A stretch of 64,000 nucleotides of DNA from Mallotus nudiflorus. Its lineage: Eukaryota > Streptophyta > Magnoliopsida > Malpighiales > Euphorbiaceae. The translations under genes and the position numbers were made by a program. Below the pieces are notes generated by a model that worked only from the letters and a program-made list of their open reading frames with translations, ran no database searches and was not told where the DNA came from. How positions within the stretch are numbered: the first letter of the stretch is position 1; every line of letters starts with the position of its first letter. This document shows, piece after piece, positions 1 to 12,060 of this stretch. Location of the stretch: positions 62,001 through 126,000 of the forward strand of contig CANTUR010000381.1 in NCBI GenBank assembly GCA_947683625.1, written 5' to 3'.

Positions 1-111
1 AAATAATAATAATATTCAACGTTAAAAATTTCCAATTAAATTTCACGAATAATCAAACTTAATAATCCACTTTTAATATAAATATATATAAAAATATTTG
101 GATCTTTACAA

Positions 112-892
112 TATATTTTTATTTTCTTCATGTCTTCCATTATAGAAAGTCTTGTCCATTATTTATGTTTACGTGACTGATCTAATACTAACAGTTTGAG
201 AATTTTAAGTCAAGAATTATTTGACGAAAGACAAAAAGAGATTAATATTCATCAAGAATATCATAATCAATATATTGCGATTTTGTTGAATACAATAAAT
301 TAAAATATTTTATATGAATTGTACGATAAATTAAAATTTAATAACTTTTTTTTTGTACGAAACACAGTATTTTTAGAAATTTTTTTGAACACATAGAAAG
401 TAAATAAGAGTTAAATGGACTATAGTAACTAGAATATTTAACATTTAGCACCGTATTTTCAAAAAATATATTTATAATTTGTTATAATTTTAGTTTATAA
501 TTTGAATTTTAAATGACTATTTATTAATAAAAAAAATTATTGTACAATTCATATTAAATTTTTAAAACAAATGCTCAAATGTTGTAATCCTAATAGATTA
601 TTGAAATTTGAACTCTCTTCGATTTTCCATTTATCTAGCAATTATTTTAATATAAACCAAACAAATGATCTAACAAATATAATAATAATATTAATAATAC
701 ACAACTTTTTATTGTATTCAATATAATCACAGTATTGATTATGATATTTCTTGGTGAATACTAACATTTTCCAGTCCTGTGTCAAATAATTTTTATCTTA
801 AAACTCTCAAACTATTAGTATTAGATCAGTCAAATAAACATAAATAATGGACAAGATGCTCTACAATGGAAGGCATGGAAAAAAAAAACATA
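112..892. mobile_element. Large foldback (inverted-repeat) element
   Basis: Two arms of about 200-230 bp face each other around a spacer of about 200 bp. The left arm (about 112-335) and the reverse complement of the right arm (about 530-892) align across long blocks, for example the shared words GTCCATTATTTATGTTTA, GACTGATCTAATACTAA and ATATCATAATCAATA, with small differences. The inner ends also pair (a block reading ATGAATTGTAC near 313 against its complement near 543). There is no coding content. The outer limits run into A/T tracts, so no target duplication could be fixed. This is a MITE or foldback transposon by structure. The arms could fold into a long hairpin transcript. Confidence 0.75.
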
Positions 893-1038
893 TATATTTT
901 TGTTTTATTTATCATCTTTAAAACCTATGGACTTATTTGAAAGGAAATAATCTTTTGTTCTAAAATAGTAATATTATATAACTTTAAGCCTTTATATTTT
1001 AGACATAGACTAAGTTTGAAACAAAAATTAAAGTTTAG

Positions 1039-1390
1039 TGACAAAAAAATCACAAATTGAAGTTTAGTGACCATTTGAATAATTACACCTAAACCTAACT
1101 AAAATGTACTAGTTTTCACTAATATAATGACATAATACATCTATCACCTCCTGTAATTGTCATTTTTTTTTTGTTAATTTGACATCTATACATGTTAATG
1201 ACCAAAAAATCACAAATTGAAGTTTCGTAACCAAATTGAAATCACGAATAAAGTTTAGTGACCATTTAAATAATTACACCTAAACTTAACTAAAATGCAC
1301 TAGTTTTCACTAATATAATGATATAATACATCTATCACCTCTTGTACTCGTTACTTTGTGTTAATTTGACATCTCTACATGTAGTTTTTA
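1039..1390. repeat. Two-copy direct repeat, period about 160-180 bp
   Basis: A segment beginning GAC(A/C)AAAAAATCACAAATTGA at about 1040 recurs at about 1200. Both copies continue through AATAATTACACCTAAAC, CACTAGTTTTCACTAATATA and ATAATACATCTATCACCTC. The copies differ by scattered substitutions and an insertion of about 20 bp in the second. No frame is open. It is probably part of a dispersed repeat, such as an old LTR with an internal tandem duplication, but no termini are visible. Confidence 0.7.
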
Positions 1391-1624
1391 GTCATTCAAA
1401 CTCTTATGATGTGACACGTGTTGATTCGTTATTTTATACCACGTGCTGACAGAGGCTTCAAAATTGCATTTTAGCCAAATTCACGTGTCAAAATGACAAA
1501 ACTATAAGTTTATATGTCAAACTAATAAAAAGTTACAACAAATACATGGAACCATGTATGTATTATGCTTTTTTTTTAATATTAAAATATTGATATGACA
1601 TTTACGAATATAATATGTTCTAAT

Positions 1625-1752
1625 AGTCACCAACAAGCAGCTCAAGTGGTAAAAGGTATAGATATATTACTGATTCGACCATGAATCAAACCTCTATTCC
1701 GTCTATCTCCTCCCATATGGTGTTGGAATTTAACCAATTGTTAAAAAAATAA
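1625..1752 (+). mobile_element. SINE-like element (tRNA-derived head)
   Basis: The motif AGCTCAAGTGGTAAAAGG at about 1639 resembles a Pol III A box. GATTCGACC, about 30 bp downstream, resembles a B box. A pyrimidine-rich body and a short A-rich tail (TTGTTAAAAAAAT) follow. This matches the tRNA-derived SINE head plan in plants. The B box is imperfect, no target duplication was identified, and the body was not matched to a named family. Confidence 0.45.
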
Positions 1753-2029
1753 TATGTTTTAATAATTTTTTAAAACAAGGAAAGGAATTCATCAGAGAGA
1801 TTTTTTTTTTCAGAAATATATATATATAAAAGCAAAAAAACTTTTCAAAAATACAAATACGAAGAAACTTTTATAAAAATATGGAAGGATGGTAAAATCA
1901 TTTTAAAAATATGGTCTTTTTTCCTTCTTTCTTCTTCATTATTTTTTTTTTCATTACACCTCATCACCCACACCTAATCCATATTTAAAAAAAAAATCCA
2001 AATTTAATGGATTGATTCAACATCAACTA

Positions 2030-2885
2030 TTAATTAGAGTTTTTTTTTTTTTTTTCATTAAAACCCATCATTATACTCAAAACACATACCATATCTGGTG
2101 GATGATGAACAAAGTCAACCTTTTAACATAATATAAGTAGCTCCACTTCTTGTTTTTGTTGTTGTTGTTTTTTTATGGTTGTGTTTAGTTTTTTTTTTCA
2201 ATATTTTCTTGGATTATTTTCAATTTTTTGAGCTTTTTTTTTTAATAAAAAACAACAAGAAAAATAATCACAAAAACAACTAAAACAACAACCATGAAGC
2301 AAAGACAACCAAAAAATAATTGTCAAAACAACTAAAAAAACAACAACAAAAACAACTATTGCAAAACAACCTCATAAAACAAAAGGTTGAAGCAACAAAA
2401 AATCAAAAATAAAAAACAACAGTCAAAACAATTTAAAAAATATTATACAAATAAAAAGATTAAGAAAAAAGTAAATAAAAAAAAAAAAAAAAAGAACCAC
2501 AAACAATCTAAAAAACAATAAAAATCACCAAAATAACTAGAAAAACAACAAAAAAAAAATCACTATAAATCACCATCATAAAATATAAAAGTGAAGCAAT
2601 AAAACACTGGAAAACAATAGCCAAAATAACCATAAAAATACTATTCAAATGAAAAAATTCAGAAAAAGTAAATAAATATAAAAATAAAAAAGTAAATGAA
2701 AAATAAAAAAGAAAGAGAGAAAGAACAAATACAAAAAAAAAAAAATAAAGAATGAGAGAAGAAGAAAGAAATCTTGAACAAAATTGAAAAAAAAAAAAAG
2801 CAGTAAGCATGGAACAAAAAAAACAAATGACAGTAGTTTTGAAAAGAAAAAATAAATCACCATAGTTTTTGAAAACACTTTGCAA
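2030..2885. repeat. Low-complexity A/C-rich and T-rich tract
   Basis: T-rich sequence (about 2040-2240) passes into a long A-rich run made of AAAACAAC- and AACAAAAA-type words (2240-2880). Parts of the two are complementary (GTTGTTGTTTTT against AAAACAACAAC), so the boundary could fold back. The reading frames on the minus strand here are almost pure Phe/Leu/Ser and are compositional artefacts. No gene is supported. Confidence 0.8.
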
Positions 2886-2889
2886 AAGA

Positions 2890-3600
2890 CAGTGTCTAGT
2901 GTAATTTTCCCTTCATTATATTAAAAAGATTTTACAACTTCTTTTCCACAAAGTAGGCCCATTGAGTAAGGCTATGAAGAAAGGCCCAGTACATAGAATA
3001 AACCTAATACTATTGTCTTCGATCTTTGAGAGGAAAGAAACCATAATTGATTGAGATTTATATAAATTCAGGCAACAAAAGATTGATTAATTTTGCTCCC
3101 CAAGTTTTATTTTTATTTTTTTTCCCGTGGACTGATCTTTTCTGTCAATCCATATATGGAGTGAGCAAACCATTTTTAAAAACCCTTATCATAAAAAAAA
3201 AGAAGGAACTCATTCAAGGATTTTGGTAGCGTTGATGGCGATTGAAATAAAAAAACTGAAAATCTCCAGTCACTTCTCCTCTCACGAATGACATAAATCT
3301 GAATATTGGCCAACAATGTTGCAGTACATTTCCAACACTAAGGGAACAATATTGACTGCACAAAAGATATGTGAGCATGCGTAGCACAGAACGGAATGAA
3401 AACATATATGTAGTTCTATATATAATACATTTCTCATATTCTAAATATAACCTCTTTTCTCTTAACTTACAAGATTACCACATCTTAATTCAATGAAAAT
3501 AAACTTATTAATACTTTTAAGCATTATTAAGTGTCTAAATAATATTTTTACAAGTTAAAATAAAACTATTTAGACATATAAATTAGTTGAAAAATATTTT
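2890..3600. other. Intergenic, nothing recognised
   Basis: Slightly less AT-rich than its surroundings near 2940-3020 and 3225-3400. Only short frames occur (about 60 codons) and none has a recognisable motif. No splice-consistent exon chain or repeat termini could be found. Confidence 0.5.
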
Positions 3601-4015
3601 TTTCGAACAACATAAATAAACTTCATTAGATAAGGGTAATATAGTACAGTATAAGCCCATAATAAACAAACACAAGCCAGTCCACCAATAAACAAGTCCA
3701 AAACCCACATTCATCATCATCCTCGTAGAAACCTTAGAGTGGCTAAGGCAGGACCTTATCACCATGCATAGCTGGGAAGGAGAGGGCCAAAGTTCAGGAA
3801 TGAGTTTCTGAAAACTCATCATTCCAACAACGGAGCTGATTGAGAAACAGCACTAGGGGCAGCCTGGAAGCTTGAGTATTGAAAAACCAAAAGCACCGAC
3901 CAAGAACTTGTGAAATCTCTAGCCGCAACGATTTTGAGATAGATATCTAGTTGAAGCTTGGCACCGATGGAGAGAAGTCCATGATGAGTGCCATCAAAAT
4001 CACAGCTTTTCTATA
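3600..4015 (-). other. Possible retroposed fragment with A-rich 3' tail
   Basis: Read on the minus strand, this GC-richer block (about 4015 down to 3620) ends in a stretch like TATGTTGTTCGAAAAAAATA. A short unique 3' end running into A's is the form seen at LINE 3' ends and processed copies. An open frame covers 3583-3822, but its product has no motif I recognise. It could be a LINE 3' end, a processed pseudogene or chance. No target duplication was established. Confidence 0.3.
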
Positions 4016-6596
4016 GCAGCTTATAAGTCATATTTATAGTAAATTGATATATCAAAATGGTTAATTTGTAAATTGAGGAGGCAAATGAACAAAACATTAC
4101 AAATTTGACTGGTTGCATCGCTTTATCTTTTTAATGAGCCATAAAATATTAATGAGCAATTTTTAATTTTTTTAAATAGAAAGAGGAGACATAAAAGATT
4201 CAACCCTTTTATCTTTTTTGAATTGTAAATTAATAGATAATTCTTATGACATAATATAAGAGAGCTACGGAAAGTTAGAGAATCGAAATTTACACTATAT
4301 TAAATGATATAATTTCATGATTGAATAATTTTATCATATGTATTATGTAAGTTAGGCGATCCAATCTTTTTATTTATAAATGATTTGAATAAAATTATAC
4401 TATGGTAAAAAAAAAAAAAAAAGTATGCATCATGGTAAATGATTTTGACCATATATGTTTGGTATGGCAAATCATAGCAGCTGACTTGCCACTTCTCTTT
4501 GCACTTTCTTGAGCTACATCATTTTCTGAAGCCTTTTACACAAGTTTTGGGCCAAATGTCTAGCCCATTGCTTGAATTTTATTTTACCATATTGTTCTCA
4601 ACTTTATTTCTTTAAAAATTGATTACAATATGCTTATGCTTTAATTTAAAAATTACAATGTCAATTAACAAGTGATGAAGGTGAATAATTTTAATAGCAA
4701 ACTGGTTAAATTTATGAAATTTTAATTAATTACTTTTTCATAAATATTCTTTTTTTTTTTACAACGGATTTAAATATTCATATAATTTTAAAATCTCCTT
4801 TACTTTAATTGTGAAAAGTTTATATAATTCATTTCAAGTGTGTATTATATTTGGCATTAAATTTAAAGTTTAAAATAATGTTTTATTGGATTAAAAAAAA
4901 TACCTTTTAAGTTGATATTACATGGATCGAGCATTTCAAAAAATAAAAATAATAAAAAATAAATGAAAAAATATATTTAAAATCATAAAATTCATTCGTC
5001 TGGTCTTTGTTACTACTCATACTTAACTTATTCAAATGACATCATATGTGGATCCATGGATAAGACCAAATAGCGCCATTTTATGATTATTTTTCTTCTG
5101 AACTGATAGATATGAATATACATTTGAATGGAAAATTCTAACTCCTATTGATTACCCGCTTACCTTTGTACTACACATGAACCGGATAAAAGTAAAAAAA
5201 AAAAATAATTAATTAATTAATTTCTAACTTATTTAATTAGCAATTAAAAAAATGAAATGGAAATAATTCTTTGCATTTCCCTCATATAAGAGAAAATTTT
5301 AATATAGGATGTGAAATAATTTATTTTCTAAAAATATATTAAAATTCAAAAATTGATTTTTTTAAAATTTATTAATTTTTAAATTGTCAAGTAATAAAAA
5401 TTTATAATTTTTCTTGTTTCTTTCTTTTTTCTCAAAATACACTAAATTAATACCAAAATAAGTAATGAATCGTATTTATTAAAAATTATAAAAATTTAAT
5501 TTTTTTTATACCAGTAGGTCAAATTATTTTAAGTAAATTTTACAAAATAATTAATATATCCAATGTAGAATGCAATGTATTTATTTATTGAAGGTCCACA
5601 ATTGTATCAATCTTTTAATTCACAAGTAATCAATTTTTAGATCCAGAAGAAAGTTGGCTTTGATTTCAGCACAATGTATGGTCTTTTGTAACAATCCTCC
5701 TTTTAGCTTTTTCTTGATAATACAAAGTAAGCAACTTTTTTTTAAAATTGGTTTTGTTGTATATATACCTAAAACCTAATCTTGTAAAGTTGATTTTGTT
5801 GTATATCTTTGTTAATTTCTTATTTTTTAATTGTCTCCCTAATATTAATAATAAATTATTAGGTTCTATTTCAAAAAAGGTTAAGCCACTAATTAAAAAT
5901 AAAAGTTGTTTAAAATTAAAATTTTGCTATAATTATGAATTAAATCGTTTTTCCTTTTACTAATAAAAAAAGTCCTTTTTTACATTTGTAATCAGACTAA
6001 TTTAAAGTTCAAATTAAATAAACTCATAAAAAAATTTTATCCCAATATTTATTTTTTTCATATATAAAACTCGATTTAAATTCAAGATTTTACTTAAAAA
6101 AAATTCAGCCTTCTTATTTCTTCGAGTCTTATAACTTAAGATCAGATGTTGGTAATAAAAAATAAATAAGTCTTTTAATCTTTTTATGTGATTATGTACG
6201 GAAGAGATCTCTTGCAACAAGTGTTTTATGGTTATATTTAACCTACTTGACATGAATTTTCTCATTCTTCACAATTTTATGATGCTTAAATTAAAAAATA
6301 ATGCGACATACCATATATGATAAATAAAAAAAAAAAAAAAGTTCAAGGTTATATTCCTATTATTTTATATTTTATGTTGTATATATATATTTTTTAATTA
6401 GGGAGTAAGAAGGTAAGAATTAGACCTTTAACCTATTTATATCTTTAAAGAAGTTATACCATTTAATTACTCAACTTTTGACATATTATATCACTTTAAA
6501 CTATTGAATTTTAGTATTTTTTTTATTATATCTATTAAATTTGTTTAAAAAAGTTAAATTATTAATTTTATTGATGCTATCATGTATTGGCTAGCA
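4016..6596. other. AT-rich intergenic DNA, nothing recognised
   Basis: Long A/T-rich sequence with homopolymer runs. Frames at 5748-5963 (+) and 6014-6265 (-) encode Lys/Asn/Ile/Leu-rich strings with no domain, as expected by chance in such DNA. No terminal repeats were found. Confidence 0.6.
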
Positions 6597-6597
6597 A

Positions 6598-6685
<88 letters not shown>
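6597..6685. repeat. Compound microsatellite (ATCT)n(AT)n
   Basis: About ten perfect ATCT units pass directly into about 20 AT dinucleotides. Confidence 0.98.
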
Positions 6686-6689
<4 letters not shown>

Positions 6690-6796
6690 TCGTTAAAATA
6701 GTTATTTTAAATCAGTATCAACTATAAAAATAATTATTAAAAATGTATATAATGTGATGTAAAAACAACTTACAATTACAAAAAGATGTATTTTAT

Positions 6797-7000
6797 TCAA
6801 ACTAATGGACTTTGGTCGACCATATATAGTCACATATTAAGAATTTTGGAGCTTGTCAACATTTTCATGTCTTCGACATTGACTTAGTAATATTCCTCAC
6901 CCTCCTAATTCAAATCGTAGTAACATTTTTATTTACTAAATTACGATTTCTTTTCTTTCATGTGGTATCTGTTAATCTTTAATAATGAACAAGAACGTTT
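6797..7000. repeat. Duplicated segment, copy 1 (partner at 11029-11236)
   Basis: About 200 bp align with 11029-11236 in the same orientation. Shared words include TAATGGACTT, GACATTGAC and ATGATTTCT/ACGATTTCTTTTCTTTCAT. The copies share order and spacing but differ at many positions and by small indels, so the duplication is old. No open frame is present. Confidence 0.65.
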
Positions 7001-9211
7001 ACAGTTTATTTTTATTTTTTATGGAAAATGTTTATAGCTTCTTGAATGACTTTAATTTTGACATGAAAAGATAGGATCACATTTACTATCATTTTCTTAA
7101 AGAACAAAAAAAAAATACAAATTAGATTGTTTGATGTAATTTGAGCAATTAACTATATTGAGGAAATTTTTGAAACTCAGTAAAATTTAATTTTACTTTT
7201 TAGAGAAAATATATTATTTTCTTTGAAATTGACATAATATATATTCTCTTCTTCTTAGTTGAAAATTGAAATTTTCATCTCTCATTTTTTAATTTTAGTT
7301 CCTCTATAAAAATGAGCACTCTAATTTTCTCTATTTTAATAAAATAAAACTATTTAGTTCCTCATCTTTAAGGCTATTTTATATTTTAGGTCAAAAAAGG
7401 ACTATTTTATATTTAAAATCACAATAATAATTATACTTCCAAAATTTATTCATATCTTATCAACATTTTAAAATAAAAAGTTAAGTTGATAAATTCATAA
7501 ATTTTATCAATTTCACCTTATATTCTCTTTTTATGTTTAGCTTCATTGGTTTTGTCCTCTTTTTAAAGTTATTTATTTCATATATTTCTTTAATTATATT
7601 TAAATATGATTTTAACATGAAGAAAAATTAAGGAAGTGAAATTAAATATAGAAATAACATAAATAAAATTAATAAAACTATATTTGTTTGTCAAAATTAT
7701 AACTTAATTTTGATTTAACGTTTGATGGAGATAATGTATAAAATTTAAAAATTTAGTCGGTATTAAAATTTAAAATGATTAAATAATTAAAATTTTTTAT
7801 CTTATTAAAATCGAGAGGCCATATTTCTTTAATTTTCATGAGATAGAGATATTCAAATATAAGTTGTCATGAGAGACTAATAAAAAAATTTAACACAAAA
7901 AATTAAACTATTGACGAAATTATATTTATTTAATTAAATTATGGTAACTAATTTATATTTATTTTTTATTTAGACTATTTTAAATTTATTAAAAATAAAT
8001 AATAATAAATAACTTCATTTAAAATAAATGTATGTAGTTAATTTTTTATAGTCATAATCAAATGTTATTATAAATTATAATTAATAATTAACTGATTATA
8101 ATATTTATATTTTTAATTATTTTTAAAAAATTATACAATGATATTTATATTTTAAAATTCATTTTAAAATAATTTTTATTAAAAATGTTAATAATATATA
8201 CTATTTTTAAATAATTTACATAACTAAAAATTGTTATAAAATTATATTTAAAAATAAATTGTACCTATAATGGCTATTTGACATACCAATAATAATAACT
8301 AACAAAATTCTACTAAAAAATTCATATTTATTAGCTAATAATTATCTGATATTCACAACCACTATCAATTATCAACTATTAATTGTTATAAATAGATAAA
8401 CCAAATAGACCCTTAATTTGATCATTTATCAATAGTGAATATTTTAATATTAGAAAAGCTATCATGTTTTTAAAAAATTTTGTCTTTCTATCAAAATATT
8501 AAAAATTTTAAATTTAATCAACAAACGTGTCTTGTAATTTAAAAATTTTTTTATTATAACCTAAAGAAGAAGTTATTTTATTTAATTAAATCATATGTTT
8601 GAATTGTAAAATTTAAATTAAAAATAAAATGTTGCATATATGGTAAACAATATATAATAAAAGCTAATTTTTTACACACGAGTGTATATATACAAATATA
8701 AATGTATATCTATTTGAATGAACTATTTTAAATTGGTTAAATAAAAATAAATTCTGATATGCATTTATATTTATTGGAGAGAGGGGAGATAAGAATCAAA
8801 TCAAGAGATAAGGATACTTTATCTTGAAAAAAAAATTATATCACTAAATTACTCAATTTTTAACAAATCTTGATATGCATTTTAATTCTTATAATATGAC
8901 ATTGAATATAATATAATTTTATACAATATATGTTAACTAAGAATGGGGTAAATATGACCATACTCAGAAGGGGTGAAAAAACTTCTCTCTCTTTCTTTTG
9001 TTTTTTTGTTTTTTTTTTTCAATTTGGGGATTTTATAAGTGGTTTTTTTTGGGTGGTTATGATAATTTTTTGCCAAAATTACTCATTGTTCTTCTTCTTT
9101 TCTTTCTTTTTAGCTTGGTTTGCACTTTAATAACATGGATTGGAGTCAAATCTTTAATCCTAGTATGTTTTTTTTTAGTCTTTTTCTACTAGATCTTTAG
9201 AGCTAGTTTGA

Positions 9212-9213
<2 letters not shown>
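7001..9213. other. AT-rich intergenic DNA, nothing recognised
   Basis: More than 2 kb of A/T-rich sequence without a plausible exon, terminal repeat or RNA gene. Frames at about 8930-9192 are Phe/Leu-rich and compositional. Near 8380-8410 a phrase like ATAAACCAAATAGACCC resembles the end of a hAT-type MITE, but no matching opposite end was found. Confidence 0.55.

Positions 9214-9283
<70 letters not shown>
9214..9283. repeat. (TA)n microsatellite
   Basis: About 35 uninterrupted AT dinucleotides. Confidence 0.98.
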
Positions 9284-9286
<3 letters not shown>

Positions 9287-9652
9287 GATTTGTGGTTGAA
9301 TCTGTCTAAGGGAGCATCAAATTGGGAGATCTTGACTGTATAAAGGTAAGATACTAAAGAAAATTGTTAGATTCAGCTGGTCTTAACTCTTTAATCGCAT
9401 CAGAAAAATCAAGAAGTATAGATGTCACCATTAAAGATTTTTTTAATATTTTACAGCTTAAATTTATATTATTTTTGTATTTTTATGGAATAGTTTTAGA
9501 TAAATGATATGTTTCATTTTGTGGTTGCAACTATAACTGTTACTCATTGTATGTAACTTTTTATCAAATGATTCATTTATGATGTTTAAAAAAAAAGGGG
9601 TGAGAAAATAATGTATGTTGAATAGGTTCAACAAACTCTACCAATAATTAAA

Positions 9653-10163
9653 AACTTTATTGCATCAATGGTATCTTAATTTTGTTACATATTTCATTTT
9701 GGTACTAACTTTTTAATTTTTTTATTTTCAATTATTAAAATTCTATTTTTATTTTAAATTAAAGTATCTTGAATATATCCAATCAAATTTAACATACGTG
9801 GCAGCTAAAATAAACATATTCTTAATATATTCGTCATATAAACATTCTATTAAGCAATCTAATCATTTTATGGACCCTAGAAAATAATTTTGTTTTCTAA
9901 TTTCCAATTTTGTTCTTTTTAGTAAATTTGTTTTATAAAACCCACAAGATGATTATTTTGTTTACTAGGGTATTTACGTGGTGAATATAATAAGAATATA
10001 CTTATTCCAACTGCTATATATATTAAATTTGATCGGATATATTTGAGATATTTTAACCTGAAGTAAAAGTAAAAATTCAAGAACTGAAAAGAAAGTAAAT
10101 TAAAAGTCTAATATTAAAATAAAATATATGAAAAAATTAAGGTACCATTGGAGTAATAAATTC
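9653..10163. mobile_element. Mutator-type MITE with long TIRs and 9-bp TSD
   Basis: The 511-bp element is flanked by the perfect 9-bp direct repeat ATAATTAAA (9644-9652 and 10164-10172). Its ends are inverted repeats of about 190 bp: the left arm from 9653 and the reverse complement of the right arm from 10163 align without gaps for the first 23 positions (about 16 identical) and continue through TTAATTTT, AATATATCC.ATCAAATTTAA and ATATTCTTA.TATATTC. A 9-bp TSD and long TIRs are the hallmark of MULE-derived MITEs. There is no coding sequence between the arms, so it is non-autonomous. Confidence 0.85.
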
Positions 10164-10172
10164 ATAATTAAA

Positions 10173-11028
10173 CAATGACAAGTTAGTGGTTGATGCAGAG
10201 AACCATCCACCAACACTAACTAAATTTAAGAGAGATAGTTGTACTTTCAGATCTCTTCTTAGAAGATACATAATAAAAAGAAAAGGTTATGGATTTTATA
10301 AGATTAGGTCTTAAATGTATATCATGAACAAATCATGGGCACGCAAACTTTTATTAAAAATAAATCTATTTATATAGGGACAAAATCTCATTTGCCCAAG
10401 TTAGACTTTTCAATTGATAGAATGATTTTGAAAATGATATATTTTTTTAATTGCTCGGGAACAAGTTTGTGTTCATATATTTATATATATGTTTTTTATA
10501 AAATAAAAATAAATTTTGAATGTTTTATTAAAAAATTTTTATTTTTAAATTTTATTTTAGTAAATTATAATTTTCTAGTGATATCACTTAAATTTAAAAT
10601 TTTTTTACATCTCATAAATTTTCAATTTTATGATGATAAAAAATTCCAATCAATTTTACATGATTTTAACTTTATCGTATCATTCTTTATAGTGGTCAAG
10701 ATCTTCCTTTGTTAATTAAGAACTCAAGAGAAAGTTTTTTTATATATATATTTTCAAATTGATTTTTACCACCTAAAAACTATTTGTTTAAAAATCATAA
10801 AATATTTATTTATACTTTTTCTAATTTTTATAGAATAAAACTAAAAATAAGTAATTCTTTCACATCAAATTTTTTTCTTTTTTTTTTTAAACTAAATAAA
10901 GAAAGTATAATATCTATAATGTAGCTGTGTTGTTTGATGAAATAAGGAAAAGGTATGGTCACAGTCAATAATATATGGTGGCTTCAGTTGGAGAGGCAAC
11001 GACTTAATATGTGTTTTACTCAAATTAT
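10173..11028. other. AT-rich intergenic DNA with a chance ORF
   Basis: The longest frame (10335-10715, +, 126 codons) encodes a Phe/Ile/Lys/Asn-rich string without any motif. Composition alone can explain it. Nothing else is recognised. Confidence 0.55.
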
Positions 11029-11236
11029 GCATCAGCATTAATGGACTTAGGTCCACCATATGTAGTCACATGTTTAAGAATTTTTTAGCTTTGCTAAGAT
11101 TGATATCCCTTTGACATTGACCTAACCTAACTACATTCCTCCACCCCGAAAGTCAAGAAGTAAAGTTTCCATGTATTAATTATGATTTCTCTTATTTCAT
11201 ATGCTATTGGTTAATATTTTGCAATTAAAAAATTAT
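11029..11236. repeat. Duplicated segment, copy 2 (partner at 6797-7000)
   Basis: Same orientation and order as 6797-7000, with a 12-bp insertion near its start and scattered differences. It ends just before the solo LTR at 11243. The pair may be an old dispersed repeat or the trace of a local duplication of about 4.2 kb. Confidence 0.65.
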
Positions 11237-11252
11237 AATTTTTGTAATACCC

Positions 11253-11254
<2 letters not shown>

Positions 11255-11312
<58 letters not shown>
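11255..11312. repeat. (TA)n microsatellite at LTR 5' end
   Basis: Pure AT dinucleotides directly after the TGTAATACCCTAC terminus. The full-length element has only a few repeats here, so this tract expanded in this copy. Confidence 0.97.
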
Positions 11313-11316
<4 letters not shown>

Positions 11317-11558
11317 TTTTAATATAAAGGGACATATTTTTCTCGAATAGTACTAGTAATAGTTAATTTGCATTATATTAAAGTATAAATTTTGTTAACA
11401 TTATATTTTAGGTTAAATATTAATTTAAATGTGCATATCAATTCACATGTGTGTATATATATATATATATAGATATATGTATATAATATAGTATAAGGTA
11501 TAATTATATACATGTGTATATATATGTATACGTTTTCATGTAGTATATGTTTGCATAC

Positions 11559-11610
<52 letters not shown>

Positions 11611-11690
11611 TATATGTATATAGTCATAATATAGTATAATAAGTATATTATATAAATATATATACGTATATATATGTATACATTAGCTTA

Positions 11691-11693
<3 letters not shown>

Positions 11694-11768
<75 letters not shown>
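11694..11768. repeat. (TA)n microsatellite before GC island
   Basis: Pure AT run directly upstream (in LTR sense) of the GC-rich island. It gives spurious Tyr-Ile reading frames on both strands. Confidence 0.97.
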
Positions 11769-11772
<4 letters not shown>

Positions 11773-11778
11773 AATTTG

Positions 11779-12060
11779 GAGAAAGAAGAAAACAGAACCG
11801 AGCTTCCCTCCTCCCCATCCTCGCGACACCTTCGACCACCACCATCACTGTGCCTCCCCCACCTTTGGCCACCATCTGCTACTCCCTCTTCCTTCTCCCT
11901 CGCCTCCGGCCACCTGCAGAGCCGCCGGAAGCTGTTGGAAGAGAGAAGCCGAGAGTTTTGCTCTAAACTCACCCAAGCTTCGTCCGGCCACCATTTTCCT
12001 CCATTCCGGTGCCAATCTCCTCCCTTTGCACCGGTGAGGCTCAATCTAAGCTTTGTTTAA
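11779..12060 (+). promoter_or_regulatory. GC-rich island of the LTR (candidate transcription start/leader)
   Basis: A C-rich, CpG-containing block of about 280 bp in an otherwise AT-rich LTR, lying just after TATA-like repeats in LTR sense. The same island recurs at the same place in the other LTRs (31556-31800 and 23218-23475 on the minus strand, with counterparts at 20398-20645 and 42530-42830). It is open in one frame (Pro/Ser/Arg-rich), but no protein family is recognised. A role as promoter and 5' leader is inference from position. Confidence 0.45.

Noticed and set aside
2508..2885. Phe/Leu-rich minus-strand frame that looks like a membrane protein
   Set aside because: It is the complement of an A-rich low-complexity tract. 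No start context, no motif, no conserved pattern.
8030..8420. hAT-type MITE with AATAGACCC-like end
   Set aside because: Only one end-like phrase was found. No matching inverted terminus or 8-bp duplication could be located.
10335..10715. 126-codon frame as a possible small gene
   Set aside because: Extreme A/T codon use, no domain, and no difference in composition from the surrounding intergenic DNA.
11373..12060. Frames rich in Tyr-Ile repeats (also at 23592-23789, 31905-32177, 58711-58952)
   Set aside because: They are translations of (TA)n microsatellites on both strands and have no coding meaning.
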